Of a stretch of DNA of 64,000 bases, positions 54,842 to 64,000 are shown piece by piece. Under the pieces are notes generated by a model. The model saw nothing but the letters and a program-made list of their open reading frames with translations. It was not told the DNA's origin and made no database searches. The stretch is taken from NCBI GenBank assembly GCA_021234155.1, contig JAJEKV010000295.1, forward strand, positions 184,001-248,000. Direction: 5' to 3'. Both the position numbers and the translations under genes were made by a program. Origin of the DNA: Isoetes taiwanensis (Eukaryota > Streptophyta > Lycopodiopsida > Isoetales > Isoetaceae). Position 1 is the first letter of the stretch. Each line of letters begins with the position of its first letter.

Positions 54842-56378
54842 TTAGAGAGGAGTATTTCCATCTTTGTTTGCCGGGGGAACCATACATCCTTGCTCCAGAG
54901 AATGCTCCAAACATACTTTTGCTATTGCTGCTTCAAAAGTGTGCTTTCCGGATTTGATCCCATTATCTTTCCCTTTCTTTTTCCCATTTAGTTTCTTAAC
55001 CAGAGAAATATTACTGCCAACGGCATTTGCTTGATCATTATGATCTGCAACCAAGAGATTTGTGTGCCCTGCTGGAATGGGTGCTGGAATAAGATCATGA
55101 TTGACCATAGTCTTAATAGCAGACAGAGCTTCTTCGGGGCTGCCAGTAGCAGCAATATTTGCTTGATCCAAAGGGTCTGCAGCCAAGGAGTTTGTGTGCA
55201 AACGGAGCTTGGAGCTTGGAGGTATTGAAGAAGAGATCTTGGATCAAGCGAACATTGTTGAGTTGCTTAGCCTTGGGCGATATGAGACAGGCTTCCCCAT
55301 TGAGTTGGGGACAACTCACAAGGCCAACATGCTCTTCTGGGTTCTCTGTTGCAGATTCTGGAGGAGCAGCCACACCAAGCGGCCAGCCTTCTTCAATGAG
55401 TTCACTATCAACAAGGGCAAGAGGGCTAAACCTGTTATGACATAAGAGGGCCTCTGGAGGCAAAGGAGGTTCCAAAGCTGACTCAGGAGGTTTTTCCATT
55501 GGAACAGAGGAAGGCGTTGGGCAGGCCTTCAAGGAGCACTCACCCCCATAGTCTGGGGCAACAGCAGCAGCACCGGTCTGCTTCCTGGCAGACTTTTTGG
55601 GGTTAATTTCAGTGAACCCTTCAGAATCAATAATAGGGGCCAGACTATTCTCGCCCTGAGTGTGAGATCCATTGTGCTCAAGGACTGGTCTCACTGGAGA
55701 GAGGTCTGAACATATGTCTCCAGCGTGCACCCTGGCTCCACAGCCAGAACAAGGGAAGGGGAGACCAGAGATAGAGAGAATAAACTCTATTAAAGTATTG
55801 TTAAATCCCTTGAAGAAGACAGAACGTGGAAGTGGTTTTAAAATATCCACAGTGATGCAAATCTTTGGGGCCTCAGAGGTGTTCCCACCCATGCACACGT
55901 ACTCCCCAAGATAGGAAGCAATGGCCTTGAAAGCCTTCTCTGTCCAGTATTCCGCACTAAGATTAGAGAGCGACAGCCATATTGGGTAGAACAAAGCATC
56001 AGGCTTTTTGGGATTGAAGTCCGGTCTCCACTTTTGCAGCAAAACTTGGCCATTAAGACAAGTGATTATCCCCTTCTTGAAAAGAAGCTGGGCTTCCCTT
56101 TCAGTTTGCAGGGTGATGAGAAAATATAAATTTCCCAAAGGCTGGATCCGAGGTAGGAATCTGCCACGGCATACACGCTCAAAGGTCTTCTTAATCTCAG
56201 CTAAAGACGGATTACCCCTGATAATCTTAGCAATAAGAGCCTGATTATCAAGGTGACGAATCCGGTTCGCCACCTCAGGAATATGCAGGGAAATGTAAGT
56301 CTGCTCATCCATATCCGGGCATATATTAGCTCCCACATTCTCAGCAGACAATGAAGGCTCCATAGAGGAACTGCTCAA
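54842..56378 (-). pseudogene. ORF1 of the L1: DUF4283-like domain with CCHC knuckle, one frameshift
   Basis: The ATG at 56378 gives MSSSSMEPSLSAEN. Residues ~40-160 fit the DUF4283-type module of plant L1 ORF1 and related Gag-like proteins (LIAKIIRGNPSLAEIKKTFE, GNLYFLITLQTEREAQLL, YPIWLSLSNLSAEYWTEKAF). A zinc knuckle CSGCGARVHAGDIC (C-x2-C-x4-H-x4-C) follows near residue 214, then a long polar Pro/Ser/Glu-rich tail. Near 55200 the natural frame shifts to the one ending at 54842 (NGKKKGKDNGIKSGKHTFE). The knuckle should bind element RNA. Length (~500 residues joined) is normal for plant L1 ORF1. Confidence 0.85.
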
Positions 56379-56767
56379 AAATAGGTCTCCAACCAGTAAT
56401 AGGAGTTGTTAAGCCAGGGGCAATGCACCAGAAAAGATTGAGTAGGCTCTGTTTCCACGTTACTGAAGATCAAAAGTCTGACTAGTCTTCGCACAAATGC
56501 TGGATCAGCTCCACGTATAGCAAAGCCCCCCACACAAGAGAAATACTCCTGCTGCAACAACCTTCGATCGATTATAGAACCCCAAAGCTGCAATATGGGA
56601 CCCTCAATGTATCCCCACCAGATATAATCAGTGTTCACGAGAATGATAGACCGGGTGATGGTTGAAATATCAAGCGAGAAGGAAGATGGAATGGAAAAAA
56701 CAGAAGATGTAGCTGAAGCTTGCGAAGCTGGAGGGCTTGATTCAGAAGAGAAGACAAGGTACTCCAT
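56375..56767 (-). CDS. small upstream open frame of the L1, overlapping the ORF1 start
   Basis: 130 codons, MEYLVFSSESSPPASQ, with a middle block WWGYIEGPILQLWGSIIDR followed by FSCVGGFAIRGADPAFVR. Its stop overlaps the ORF1 ATG by four bases, an arrangement suited to translational reinitiation. The block resembles one in the frame just upstream (56780-57280), suggesting a duplicated small domain. No known family is recognised, and it could be fortuitous. Confidence 0.4.
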   Translation of the reverse strand: MEYLVFSSESSPPASQASATSSVFSIPSSFSLDISTITRSIILVNTDYIWWGYIEGPILQLWGSIIDRRLLQQEYFSCVGGFAIRGADPAFVRRLVRLLIFSNVETEPTQSFLVHCPWLNNSYYWLETYF

Positions 56768-56779
56768 ACTTAGACTGCA

Positions 56780-57280
56780 TCAGGGAGATTTGTAGAGCTC
56801 CAAAGTGATGTGATCATTGAAGGCTTCAGAATAGAGAAAGAACTTAGCAATAGGTGGTCTATCTGCACCAAGATAAGCGATTCGAAATTCCACCGTATCA
56901 GCAAATGGGTCTTGAGTGGGATGGGAGTGTTCTCCTACAAAGAAGATCTCAGGGAAAACCGTTTCATCCACCAAGAAGGCCCAGATATCTGCAGGAGTTC
57001 CTTCAAGCCACCCACAGCAAATCTGAGATGTGCTATAGAAGACCACAAAATATTTTGAAAGCTCCACAGAAGAACTAGATGATCCGGATGTCTGGGAGGT
57101 GGCAGAGTTCGAGCAAGAGCAGGCAATCGCCAGGGGGAGAGGCAGCCCCATTAAAATCTGACATTGATAGAGAAACAGAAAGTATGCCTGAGAAGCAACT
57201 ATTCTGATCCCGAGAGTAGAGCCATAACTTGCTTTGTGAATGGATAGATCGATTAAGAGAGAAGGATAAGCAGAGGTCAA
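56780..57280 (-). CDS. first upstream open frame of the L1
   Basis: 166 codons from MTSAYPSLLIDLSIHK. A central block CCGWLEGTPADIWAFLVDE followed by FRIAYLGADRPPIAKFFLYS parallels the block of the next frame (aromatic-G-W/Y-x-EG-P...W...D...F...R-x-x-L/I). Ser/Thr-rich in the middle. It ends twelve bases before the next frame begins. I do not recognise it. Two adjacent, similar, intact frames in an otherwise frameshifted element are notable. Confidence 0.4.
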   Translation of the reverse strand: MTSAYPSLLIDLSIHKASYGSTLGIRIVASQAYFLFLYQCQILMGLPLPLAIACSCSNSATSQTSGSSSSSVELSKYFVVFYSTSQICCGWLEGTPADIWAFLVDETVFPEIFFVGEHSHPTQDPFADTVEFRIAYLGADRPPIAKFFLYSEAFNDHITLELYKSP

Positions 57281-57558
57281 TGATCACAGGAAAGTTGGGC
57301 ATGATTATAAAAAAGGCGGCGGTACCGCTATTCTCGTCGAAGCCATCGGTTAGCATCGCGAGAATCGAGCCCAAACATGATTGTTTGGTCTTGGTCAGAG
57401 AGTCAAACAGAGCCACCGAATCTAAGCATGAATCAGGGAATGTCCCCCTCTACAAGGGGGAGAACCAAGGAGAGGACGGGCGGATTCAACAGCCACACCC
57501 GATTTGCCACATCCCAATCCTAAGTTTGGAAAAGGATAGCGGATGTTTTGGAGAAAAG

Positions 57559-57621
57559 AGAGGTCGCATGGCGCTCAAGAGAGGTCGCATGGCGCTCAAG
57601 AGAGGTCGCATGGCGCTCCTC
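57559..57621. repeat. three 21-bp repeats at the L1 5' end
   Basis: AGAGGTCGCATGGCGCTCAA plus G, at 57559, 57580 and 57601, the last diverging at its end. They lie 25-90 bp inside the element's 5' boundary, where LINE promoters sit. Repeats of this kind are often promoter or terminal-transfer features. Confidence 0.8.
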
Positions 57622-57645
57622 TCCACACAGACTTCTACTCAAACC

Positions 57646-57658
57646 CCTTTCAAAAGTT
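57646..57658. repeat. target-site duplication, right copy
   Basis: CCTTTCAAAAGTT, identical to 49417-49429. It marks the exact 5' end of the L1. Confidence 0.85.
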
Positions 57659-59971
57659 ATTTTGATGCAATTGATGTGATCATTTCCTTTGTTATGTTAT
57701 TGTGTCTATGTCTTGTTGCATATATTATGTCTCTTTGCCAGTCCTCACATGCCTCTACATGGATCTCTGTTTACTTGTTTCAATTTTTTTTTATCTAACA
57801 ATAATTAATCAAGTGTAAGCATGATGGAGTGTTGTGGAGCCGAATCACCCGAAAAAAGTTTAGAAAGTGATAGTGAGGATCATCATCATTCTATAGAAAT
57901 CTATTGTAGGCACAACGGTTTTGTTGTAGATATATGATGCCATATCTTGTTCAACAGTTATAATGTGGAGCATGATCAATTTCTGGTGTTGAAAGAAACT
58001 TAAAGACCGTTAGAAGTATCTTTCTTATGCGCTGTGGAACCGTAAAGTTAAATCTTAAAATGCACAAGAAGGAAACGACAAGGATGACCTCCAACTATTC
58101 TAGAGTATTGGTTCTCTTTTGGTTTCCAACCATGCTGGCCGTGGCATTGATTTCTACCTCTATGTTTCCTAGTTTTTAATAGAACATGGAAGGGAACAGA
58201 TTCATTCTTGTATTAAGATAATAATCAATCCACATTGTCATCACAGAGCTCCTAATCTAAAATTTACAATGCATAAATTAATTTTGGAACAATGCAACTT
58301 CGTTTTCCAATTTGGTATGACTGAGAGCAAAGTTTTAGCTCGATGGAGATGAAGATGATGAACTCTAGAAGGGTCAATGTAACTATTAACATTATGCACC
58401 AAGAAGAGCATGATGAAAATCTCTAGGGCTCTTAGGTCCAGTGAGTAAGATTTCTAGGGCTTTTTGGTCCGTTGTATAATCTTCAAAACATTGATTAAGA
58501 TATATGTAAAGATGATGTAAGCTTAGAAAATGATATGAACTCATAACAAGAAGCAACAGATTCATATCAAATATTTACTTCCCATCTCAGTTGTGGTTGC
58601 AGTCATGACATCATATTGTTTTTTCACGTAAGTTATGGTTGCAGTCATGACATCATAATGTATTTCCACATAATTGCACTGCAAGACAAACCCTTTATGA
58701 TTCACTTTATACAAAAAGCAATGCTTTGATTGTGATTCTATTATTGTGAGAACTCGAAGATTGTAAACATGAGTGGCCACTCTAATCTATCATTATAGGG
58801 AAAGGTCCTTTGCAAAGCAATAATATCCAAAGTGAAGTGGAGTTCCATTGAGCTGAATGAATGAAAATACAATGACCTGTAGGGATACCCACAATGAGGC
58901 CCCAACTTGGGTGAATATGAGTGAAAAAATCCAACAATGACCTCAACCATATAACTAGCTCAAAACATATAACTAGGTCCACGACCCACAAAGTTCCCGA
59001 GTCCAAAACCGCATCCAAAGCCCGTCAAAGTCTGAATTGACCAGACCAAAGCTGCACCTCGGCCCGCAACCCTCAAATATCGACTCCTAAATCCCCACCC
59101 CAACAAGACAGGATAGAAGTGAAAACTGCAACCGCAACCACTTCGGAACTGCTGAAAATCGGCTATCACCTCGGTGTCAAGAAAGAGGATCGCAACTGCA
59201 AAACACAATCACACAGATGGTTAACGTGAAAAGGTTAGGAGCCCTATGGCCAAGCATGCATCATGCTCGAAAAGCATGCAAAGCACAAGAATCTGACGAG
59301 AAACAAATAGCAGAACAGAGAAATTATAAAGAATCCTCGGAAGTGACATTGCTATGCTGAGAGAGAAAATATATAGACACACTAGGCCCATCGCGAGGAT
59401 CTTCCCATCAGTGCCCTCTGGAAGCTAAAAAGCTACGCCATCCTCCTATTTTTTTCTTCTTCCATTCTTCCACCATTCTTCTTCCAATATTCTATTCTTT
59501 CATTTTTTTCCTTCTAATCTTCCGTTCTTCTTCTTCCAATCTTCTGTTCTTCTTCCTCCTATTTCTATTTCTTTTTCTATGGAAAAAGAGGGACTTCGTT
59601 GAAAGACACGACCCCTTCTTTTTTGTTCCTTCATTTTTTGTTCTTTTTTTTAATATCAATGTGGTAATGGTTTGTTGCAAGGGTTTTAATATTATTAGTT
59701 TACCCCCAAGCACAACTTCATCAAGCACGTTGGCGAACTATGCTCATGTACTTGTAGATTCCAATGATATGTACAGTGGCATATCAATATATATATGCTG
59801 GGACAACACATTATCCCCACCTTGGCTTAAAGTACAGGACTAACAGCCAGTAGCACTAGCATAAGTTTTCTCCTTGTTAGCATTAGATTGCCTAAACTTC
59901 TAGAGATTGTTCAACACTTGCAAGAATTTTCCAAAGACCTTCCACTTTTTAATACTTCTTGAATCTTCTTG

Positions 59972-60005
<34 letters not shown>

Positions 60006-60405
60006 GGAATCTAGAGCCTCCTTAAATACATCAATAGCATTCAGGAGTGAAGCATCAAGTATGCTAGCCATTGTTCTTATTGAATTGCTTTGAACACATT
60101 ACGATACCAAATGAAGATTATAATTGCAACTCACAATTGTATTCAGTACAAAATTAATAGCAATTCAATAAGCTTGTGGGGTTTTGCAATCGAAGGTGTT
60201 TGGCTGGAGCTGTGGCCATGGAGCAGGGTGCAAGTGTTGATCACTTGCCAGGCTGTTTTTAGAGCTCGGTTCAAGAGTCCTAGGGCCATGAATGATGCCA
60301 TAAAGGGATTTCAATTGGGTTTCAAAGCCACCTGGTGTGATTTTAGTATGCAAAGCCCTTAAAAACACTTGCCTTCATTGTTTTGAAGGCATGATTGGGT
60401 AGTGT
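57659..60405. other. spacer, no identifiable gene
   Basis: AT-rich DNA. It contains a 40-bp tandem duplication (58592-58672), a CTTCTTCC-rich pyrimidine stretch (59440-59580) and a ~28-base T run (59977-60000) likely marking another retroposon end in reverse orientation. Opposing short frames have no family resemblance. Confidence 0.35.
58592..58672. repeat. 40-bp tandem duplication
   Basis: GTGGTTGCAGTCATGACATC and TATGGTTGCAGTCATGACATC-type units, each followed by ATA-TGT-TTT/ATTTCCAC and a TAA. Two copies. Confidence 0.75.
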
Positions 60406-61449
60406 ATGAAGGATGTTGGAAAAGTTCATTATGTTTGTCATCTCCATAATGTGAGTGAGGCTGCTATTGAGAAAGGAAAGGATCTGTACTTGAGATGGGG
60501 ATCCGGTGACACGAAAAATCTAGTTGTGCTTGATAATAAAAACCTCTTGAATCGAGTTGCACATTTTGTGAATTACCATGGGAATCGTTGATTGACTGCT
60601 AGTCTGTTGTATACCTTGGCTAGGATGATTCGATCTGGAAAATTTACCTTGTCTAGTTCCTGGATCATCCCTTCGAATACGACCCATATCAATGAGCATC
60701 TTATCCGGGCTGCGTGGAGAGTGTTGCTCAATTCTAGTCACTACATGCCGTCAGATATGAGGACCATTCTATTTGGTTTTCCAGTAGGTTTTGTACTCCT
60801 GGAAAGGAATGGCCTGGACGGAGGCAGTATTAGGATGATGCTATTCCTGCTGATGAGCAAGACAACAACTTTGATTATAGTGCAGATAGTCCTGATGTCG
60901 TCGTACTTGAGCTTGGCATAGATTACATCCCTGTGCACAAGGGTGATCGTACCATGGCTGTTAGCTGATGAACTTGATTGGCTGTTGGTTGTACAATTGA
61001 GTTTCTTTATTTTCATGCTTTTGTTTGTTGTATAGTTGCAGGAGTTACGGAGACTGACCCGGAACCAGTTGTTTGCGTGGACGAGCCTGTTGTGTCCTTG
61101 TCTGAATTCATTTGCCATAGAGGCATCCCATCCCGACCCTGTTCTGTTTTCAGCTGAACCAGAGGCAACATTCTCCGCTCAGGAGTTTGTTAATAATGTT
61201 ATTCAGGTTGGGACCGAGGCGCATAGGATTGCAGCATCACTGCGTGTATTTAGGCAACAACTTAGAGCGTTCTATATGTCTATTGACAGCGCTATATCTG
61301 TTGTGGAGTGGAAGCATTTGGGTGTGCCTGTTTCTGAATTGCACGTGTTGCGTTCTCATATGAGCCTTGCAAGAGCATTACTTGTGCAGGAAGTACGACA
61401 ATTAGATGCGGTCATAAGGCATGCACAGAGTGGCTCGACTATGAACTGA
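60406..61449 (+). pseudogene. unrecognised coding-like region, probably a broken gene
   Basis: Reads as protein in pieces. KVHYVCHLHNVSEAAIEKG to HFVNYHGN is followed by a stop at 60589, with the same frame continuing LLYTLARMIRSGKFTLSSS through NEHLIRAAWRVLLNSSHYMP. A shift near 60830 leads to DDAIPADEQDNNFDYSADSP and LELGIDYIPVHKG. A possible intron (to TTGCAG at about 61040) precedes VTETDPEPVVCVDEPVV. A last frame is rich in helices (EFVNNVIQVGTEAHRIAASL, VLRSHMSLARALLVQEVRQL) and ends at 61449. I do not recognise the family. An acidic linker plus a C-terminal helical bundle would fit a plant-specific transposon or regulatory protein. Confidence 0.4.
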
Positions 61450-61770
61450 TTTATTTCTAAGTTTATGTTTTGTTAGTTTCTCATTTCCATATGAAGTTCA
61501 TGAACCTTGATCTGGATTTGTGTTCTCGTGCTTGCAGGAGCACCTTGGTGTTGGGGAGCTCAAGTTCGTTCATCTGGTTGAGCGTCCTTCAACATTGTAA
61601 AGTTTCTTTTGAGTTATTAATGTATAGGTGTGGTTATGCTGGTTATGGGAAATGGTTCTTGATAATTGTGAGCAAGCTGAATTTGGTTAAGGGCAATTAT
61701 GTTATGGGGTGGATTATTATTCATGTTTCATTGTGTAAAGTAATGGGGCTAACTTGTTTGATATGTTAGC

Positions 61771-61872
61771 GGGCTTCGGCCCTTGGGCATACCAGACATC
61801 CCTCTTGTGGGATGCCTGGTATGCTTGGATGAGCACGGGAATTTATACTGGGGTTCGACTCCCCGGGCTCAT
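61771..61872 (+). ncRNA. compact structured element: UUCG hairpin, long hairpin, T-arm-like helix
   Basis: Three folds lie back to back. GGGC-TTCG-GCCC (61771-61782) is a stable tetraloop hairpin. The arms 61787-61802 and 61809-61824 pair at 15 of 16 positions around TCTTGT. ATGAGCA (61829-61835) pairs 6 of 7 with GGCTCAT (61866-61872) around a T-arm, TGGGG-TTCGACT-CCCCG (61849-61865). The last part looks like a tRNA acceptor/T-arm minihelix with the D and anticodon arms missing. It lies 320 bp after the unrecognised coding region and 415 bp before the uL23m gene. No promoter is visible. Confidence 0.5.
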
Positions 61873-62251
61873 TGTAATTTATGTGGTGGTTGCTGCTTGA
61901 ATGATTTGTGAGCGAAGTCACATAATATGGTTATGGGATTTACCATTGGGAGGAATTTGAAATGGTATTTTTATAAGGTGACGTTTTGAATGGTTAATAT
62001 TCTAAGGGGTAGGTCAAACAAAGGGATTTGACCCCATCTTCACTTCAATTCGAGGGCTGGAATTTGATGAGGTGGAATATGTGATGCAATATGCTTGCAT
62101 CCAATGGTCCACAAAATGATAATACACCCCAAATGATAATTGCGCATGCATCAATGGCTCCTCTAAAGGGCAATCCATTGATGCGTTAGCATCTTGTTCT
62201 ATTTATTTGGAAGTGGAAATGCAATAGGAGCTACTTTGTGAGCTACAGTCT

Positions 62252-62260
62252 TATATATAT
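62252..62260 (+). promoter_or_regulatory. TATA-like element of the uL23m gene
   Basis: TATATATAT lies 28-36 bases before the ATG at 62288. The transcript would have an extremely short leader if this were the functional TATA box, so the real start may differ. An out-of-frame ATG at 62269 would precede the main start on longer transcripts. Confidence 0.35.
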
Positions 62261-62287
62261 CCTAAACAATGGAGCCGAAGGATAGGT

Positions 62288-62947
62288 ATGGCTGCGGCTG
62301 CGTTGGCTTCCGTCGGAAAGAGAGTAGCCAGGGCAATGGCTACAGACAAGCAGCTTGGCAGAATGATATTTTTCCCCAATCTGCCTCTCAAACTTCAGCT
62401 TCCTAGCAGCCTGGATAATATCAAGGAGGTCTCTCTCCGGACCATACCTAGCGCTACTAAGGTAAGCTACTGATGTCTCGTCGGTTGCATAAACTTTAGG
62501 AACAAGTATTTAGATCATGCAGGTTTTCAGCATATAAAGAACATTATCTACCCTAAGAAGTTAAGCTGCTAAAGCTAGATGAGAATGCGCATTTTTTGTG
62601 AAAGAATTAGCCTCTCTCGACCTGTGCAAACCAATATACAAGTTAGCTTTTCTATTTCAGTCAGATATTCCGAAGCTCATTTTTTCCGTATCTTGTTTGG
62701 ATTGCAGATCGAGATTAAGAGGATTTTAGAATTGGTCTATGGTTTAGAGGTTGAGAAAGTCATGACTCTTAATATGGAGGGCAAAAAGAAGTTTGACAGG
62801 AAAAAACACTTCTTTTACAGACGGCCCAATTATAAGAAAGCTTATGTGGTCCTTAAAAATCCCATATCGCTTCCTAGGAGTCTGTTTCCACTCAATACAA
62901 TGCGTCAATATGGAGAAGAAGAGGATACAGGAAAGCAGGACAAATGA
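62288..62947 (+). CDS. mitochondrial large-subunit ribosomal protein uL23m
   Basis: Two exons, 62288-62461 and 62708-62947, joined in phase 0 by a 246-bp intron (AAG|GTAAGC ... TTGCAG|ATC). The joined protein is 137 residues. Residues 1-25 are a basic, Ala/Arg-rich leader (MAAAALASVGKRVARAMATD) fitting mitochondrial import. The core reads IFFPNLPLKLQLPSSL, NIKEVSLRTIPSATK, IEIKRILELVYGLEVEKV, TLNMEGKKKFDRKK and NYKKAYVVLKNPISLPRSLF, which is the plant nuclear-encoded uL23 family that binds 23S-type rRNA near the exit tunnel. The acidic C-terminus (EEEDTGKQDK) is also usual for the plant protein. The ATG used is the first in frame. Frame, splice sites and motifs are intact, so it is probably functional. 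Bacterial-type L23 of plastids is the main alternative and fits less well. Confidence 0.88.
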
Positions 62948-64000
62948 CGATCTATGTTCTTTACGGATATCATGCAGATAAGACAAGGATGTTTGCCAAT
63001 GCCTTGTCAATTTTGAAAAATAGCATCTTGATTGCCTCTGGTCATTCATCTTGGGAATTTTTTTGTTGATCCCCCAATTCATGTATTATAGTGGATCTCG
63101 TTCTTCATATGATTGCCCAAGAAAGTGAATGGTTCTGTTTTGTTGCAAGTGCTGGACTTAGCATGGAACTGGAATGCCTTGTAGTTCATAATGTTTCCAA
63201 GCTTTCATAAAAGTTGTATTTGAACATGTGCGCCTTTCAAGAATGCCAAAGGTATCTTACTTGGAATAGACTGATTTTCATTTCATATATAATTGTATTT
63301 GGCAAGATTCAATTCCAGTAGATTCTGTCGTAATTTTTCCCATCTTTTTGTTCTTACCATGCCTCAGTTTTCTTCTCCTTCAGTTCTGACTCTATCTTCT
63401 AAAATCAAGACCCTTTTCCCTTCGAAAAACGTAGATCATGCCTTCCTGGGTTCGAAGCTACACCACCGTATAATTGCAGACTGCTGTTGCCAACAGATGT
63501 TTCCGGAAAGCTCCAGGTGTTCAGGAAATTTCGTGCACTTTTCTTTCTTTTGTCATACACCGGCACTGCCATAGCTTCTTGAAGGTAAGGATTCAATCTT
63601 ATGTCCATGCCTTTCTTTTCCTTTTTTTGTTGGGTGTTAGTCTTAGGCCACAGATGAAGAGGTAAATCATGACCATTGGTCATACTCTTTAATGTCAACC
63701 ATAATCACAGGCATCTTTGGCACTAGGCCTGTTCACACTTTTCCAAACATTTTTCTTGGTTATTATGCATGGGACAAGCGTTTGATGCTTAGCTGATAAG
63801 AACATGGCGATTTTCAAAGTGATTTTAAACCCTGGATGGTAATTTTTATGAGCTAACTTAGATATGTAGGCATTCTCATTTTGTGGGATCAATACATATC
63901 ATATCATATTATATGGCAGAGCTCCTAACAAAGAAAGGGCCAGGGGGGGATTTGTGATTTCACAGCCAAAGAATGGCATATTTGTGGCTCAACTCCCATG
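62948..64000. other. 3' flank of the uL23m gene; possible start of a further gene
   Basis: No clear polyadenylation motif set can be assigned. At 63359 an ATG opens MPQFSSPSVLTLSSKIKTLF, Ser-rich and basic like a plastid transit peptide, ending in TAG at 63574. In another frame the DNA reads on (ANRCFRKAPGVQE to HSFLK) to a GTAAGG donor at 63586. A first exon with one frameshift is possible. I cannot name a product. The rest to the window end is AT-rich without features. Confidence 0.3.

Larger units (their letters stand above)
49430..57645 (-). mobile_element. L1-clade LINE, complete length, 8.2 kb
   Basis: Bounded by the 13-bp duplication CCTTTCAAAAGTT at 49417-49429 and 57646-57658. It reads on the - strand from 57645: a 5' region with three 21-bp repeats, two small open frames, ORF1 (DUF4283-like plus zinc knuckle), a 1.3-kb inter-ORF region, ORF2 (endonuclease, RT, zf-RVT-like tail) and CTAATAAAATGAACCCTTAC before a 16-A tail. 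Standard plant L1s are about 5-7 kb, so this one is long. The extra length lies in the upstream frames and the inter-ORF region. Confidence 0.9.

Noticed and set aside
57229-57798. 189-codon + strand frame spanning the L1 5' end and flank
   Set aside because: It crosses the target-site duplication and the 21-bp repeats (RGRMALK three times), so it cannot be an ancestral gene; it is antisense to the L1 leader.
61771-61782. UUCG hairpin as a bacterial rho-independent terminator
   Set aside because: No T run follows and the setting is plant nuclear DNA; contamination is not supported by the surrounding sequence.

Overview
The window reads as nuclear DNA of a land plant with a large, repeat-swollen genome. 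It has plant-type split genes: a mitochondrial ribosomal protein uL23 gene, a TRAF-type zinc-finger gene and the remains of an STE20-type kinase gene. It also has a plant L1 whose ORF1 carries a DUF4283-like domain and zinc knuckle, a Copia remnant, long (TC)n tracts and many diverged tandem repeats. I cannot fix the species. A fern or a gymnosperm would fit the size of the intergenic repeat load, but that is inference.

Layout. 1-4.2 kb: diverged spacer with one likely 3' terminal exon (1088-1246). 4.26-16.74 kb: array A, three LINEs head to tail on the + strand (A1, A2, A3). 16.77-29.21 kb: a repeat-only block bounded by imperfect inverted termini and built from minisatellites, an ~825-bp tandem repeat, a large inverted repeat and a 157-bp tandem repeat. 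29.21-37.04 kb: array B, two more LINEs of the same superfamily (B1, B2). In both arrays the LINE 3' ends carry a compact double stem-loop and a short ACTTC/ATTTC pentamer tail, and most run straight into a (TC)n tract from which the next element starts. The family therefore looks like a (TC)n-targeted, L1/Tx1-like non-LTR retrotransposon that builds tandem arrays. This is the most interesting system in the window. 37.6-45 kb: gene debris, with a 5'-truncated STE20-type kinase pseudogene (-), a TRAF-type zinc-finger gene (+), and the 3' end of another LINE with a (TTCTA)n tail. 45.4-49.4 kb: Copia 3' remnant with LTR start, a 107-bp fold-back and small retroposon scraps. 49.43-57.65 kb: one complete-length but mutated L1 on the - strand, bounded by a 13-bp target-site duplication. 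57.7-64 kb: spacer, an unrecognised coding-like region, a compact structured element at 61.77-61.87 kb, and the uL23m gene at 62.29-62.95 kb.

How things fit together. The window is dominated by retrotransposition. Each array LINE encodes an RNA-binding ORF1 protein and an endonuclease-reverse transcriptase ORF2. ORF1 is intact in B2. ORF2 is intact through endonuclease and reverse transcriptase in A3, but no copy is intact throughout. Many breaks are single-base indels, so some may be assembly errors. The only gene that looks functional from start to stop is the uL23m gene; the TRAF-type gene has clean exons but no visible 5' end.
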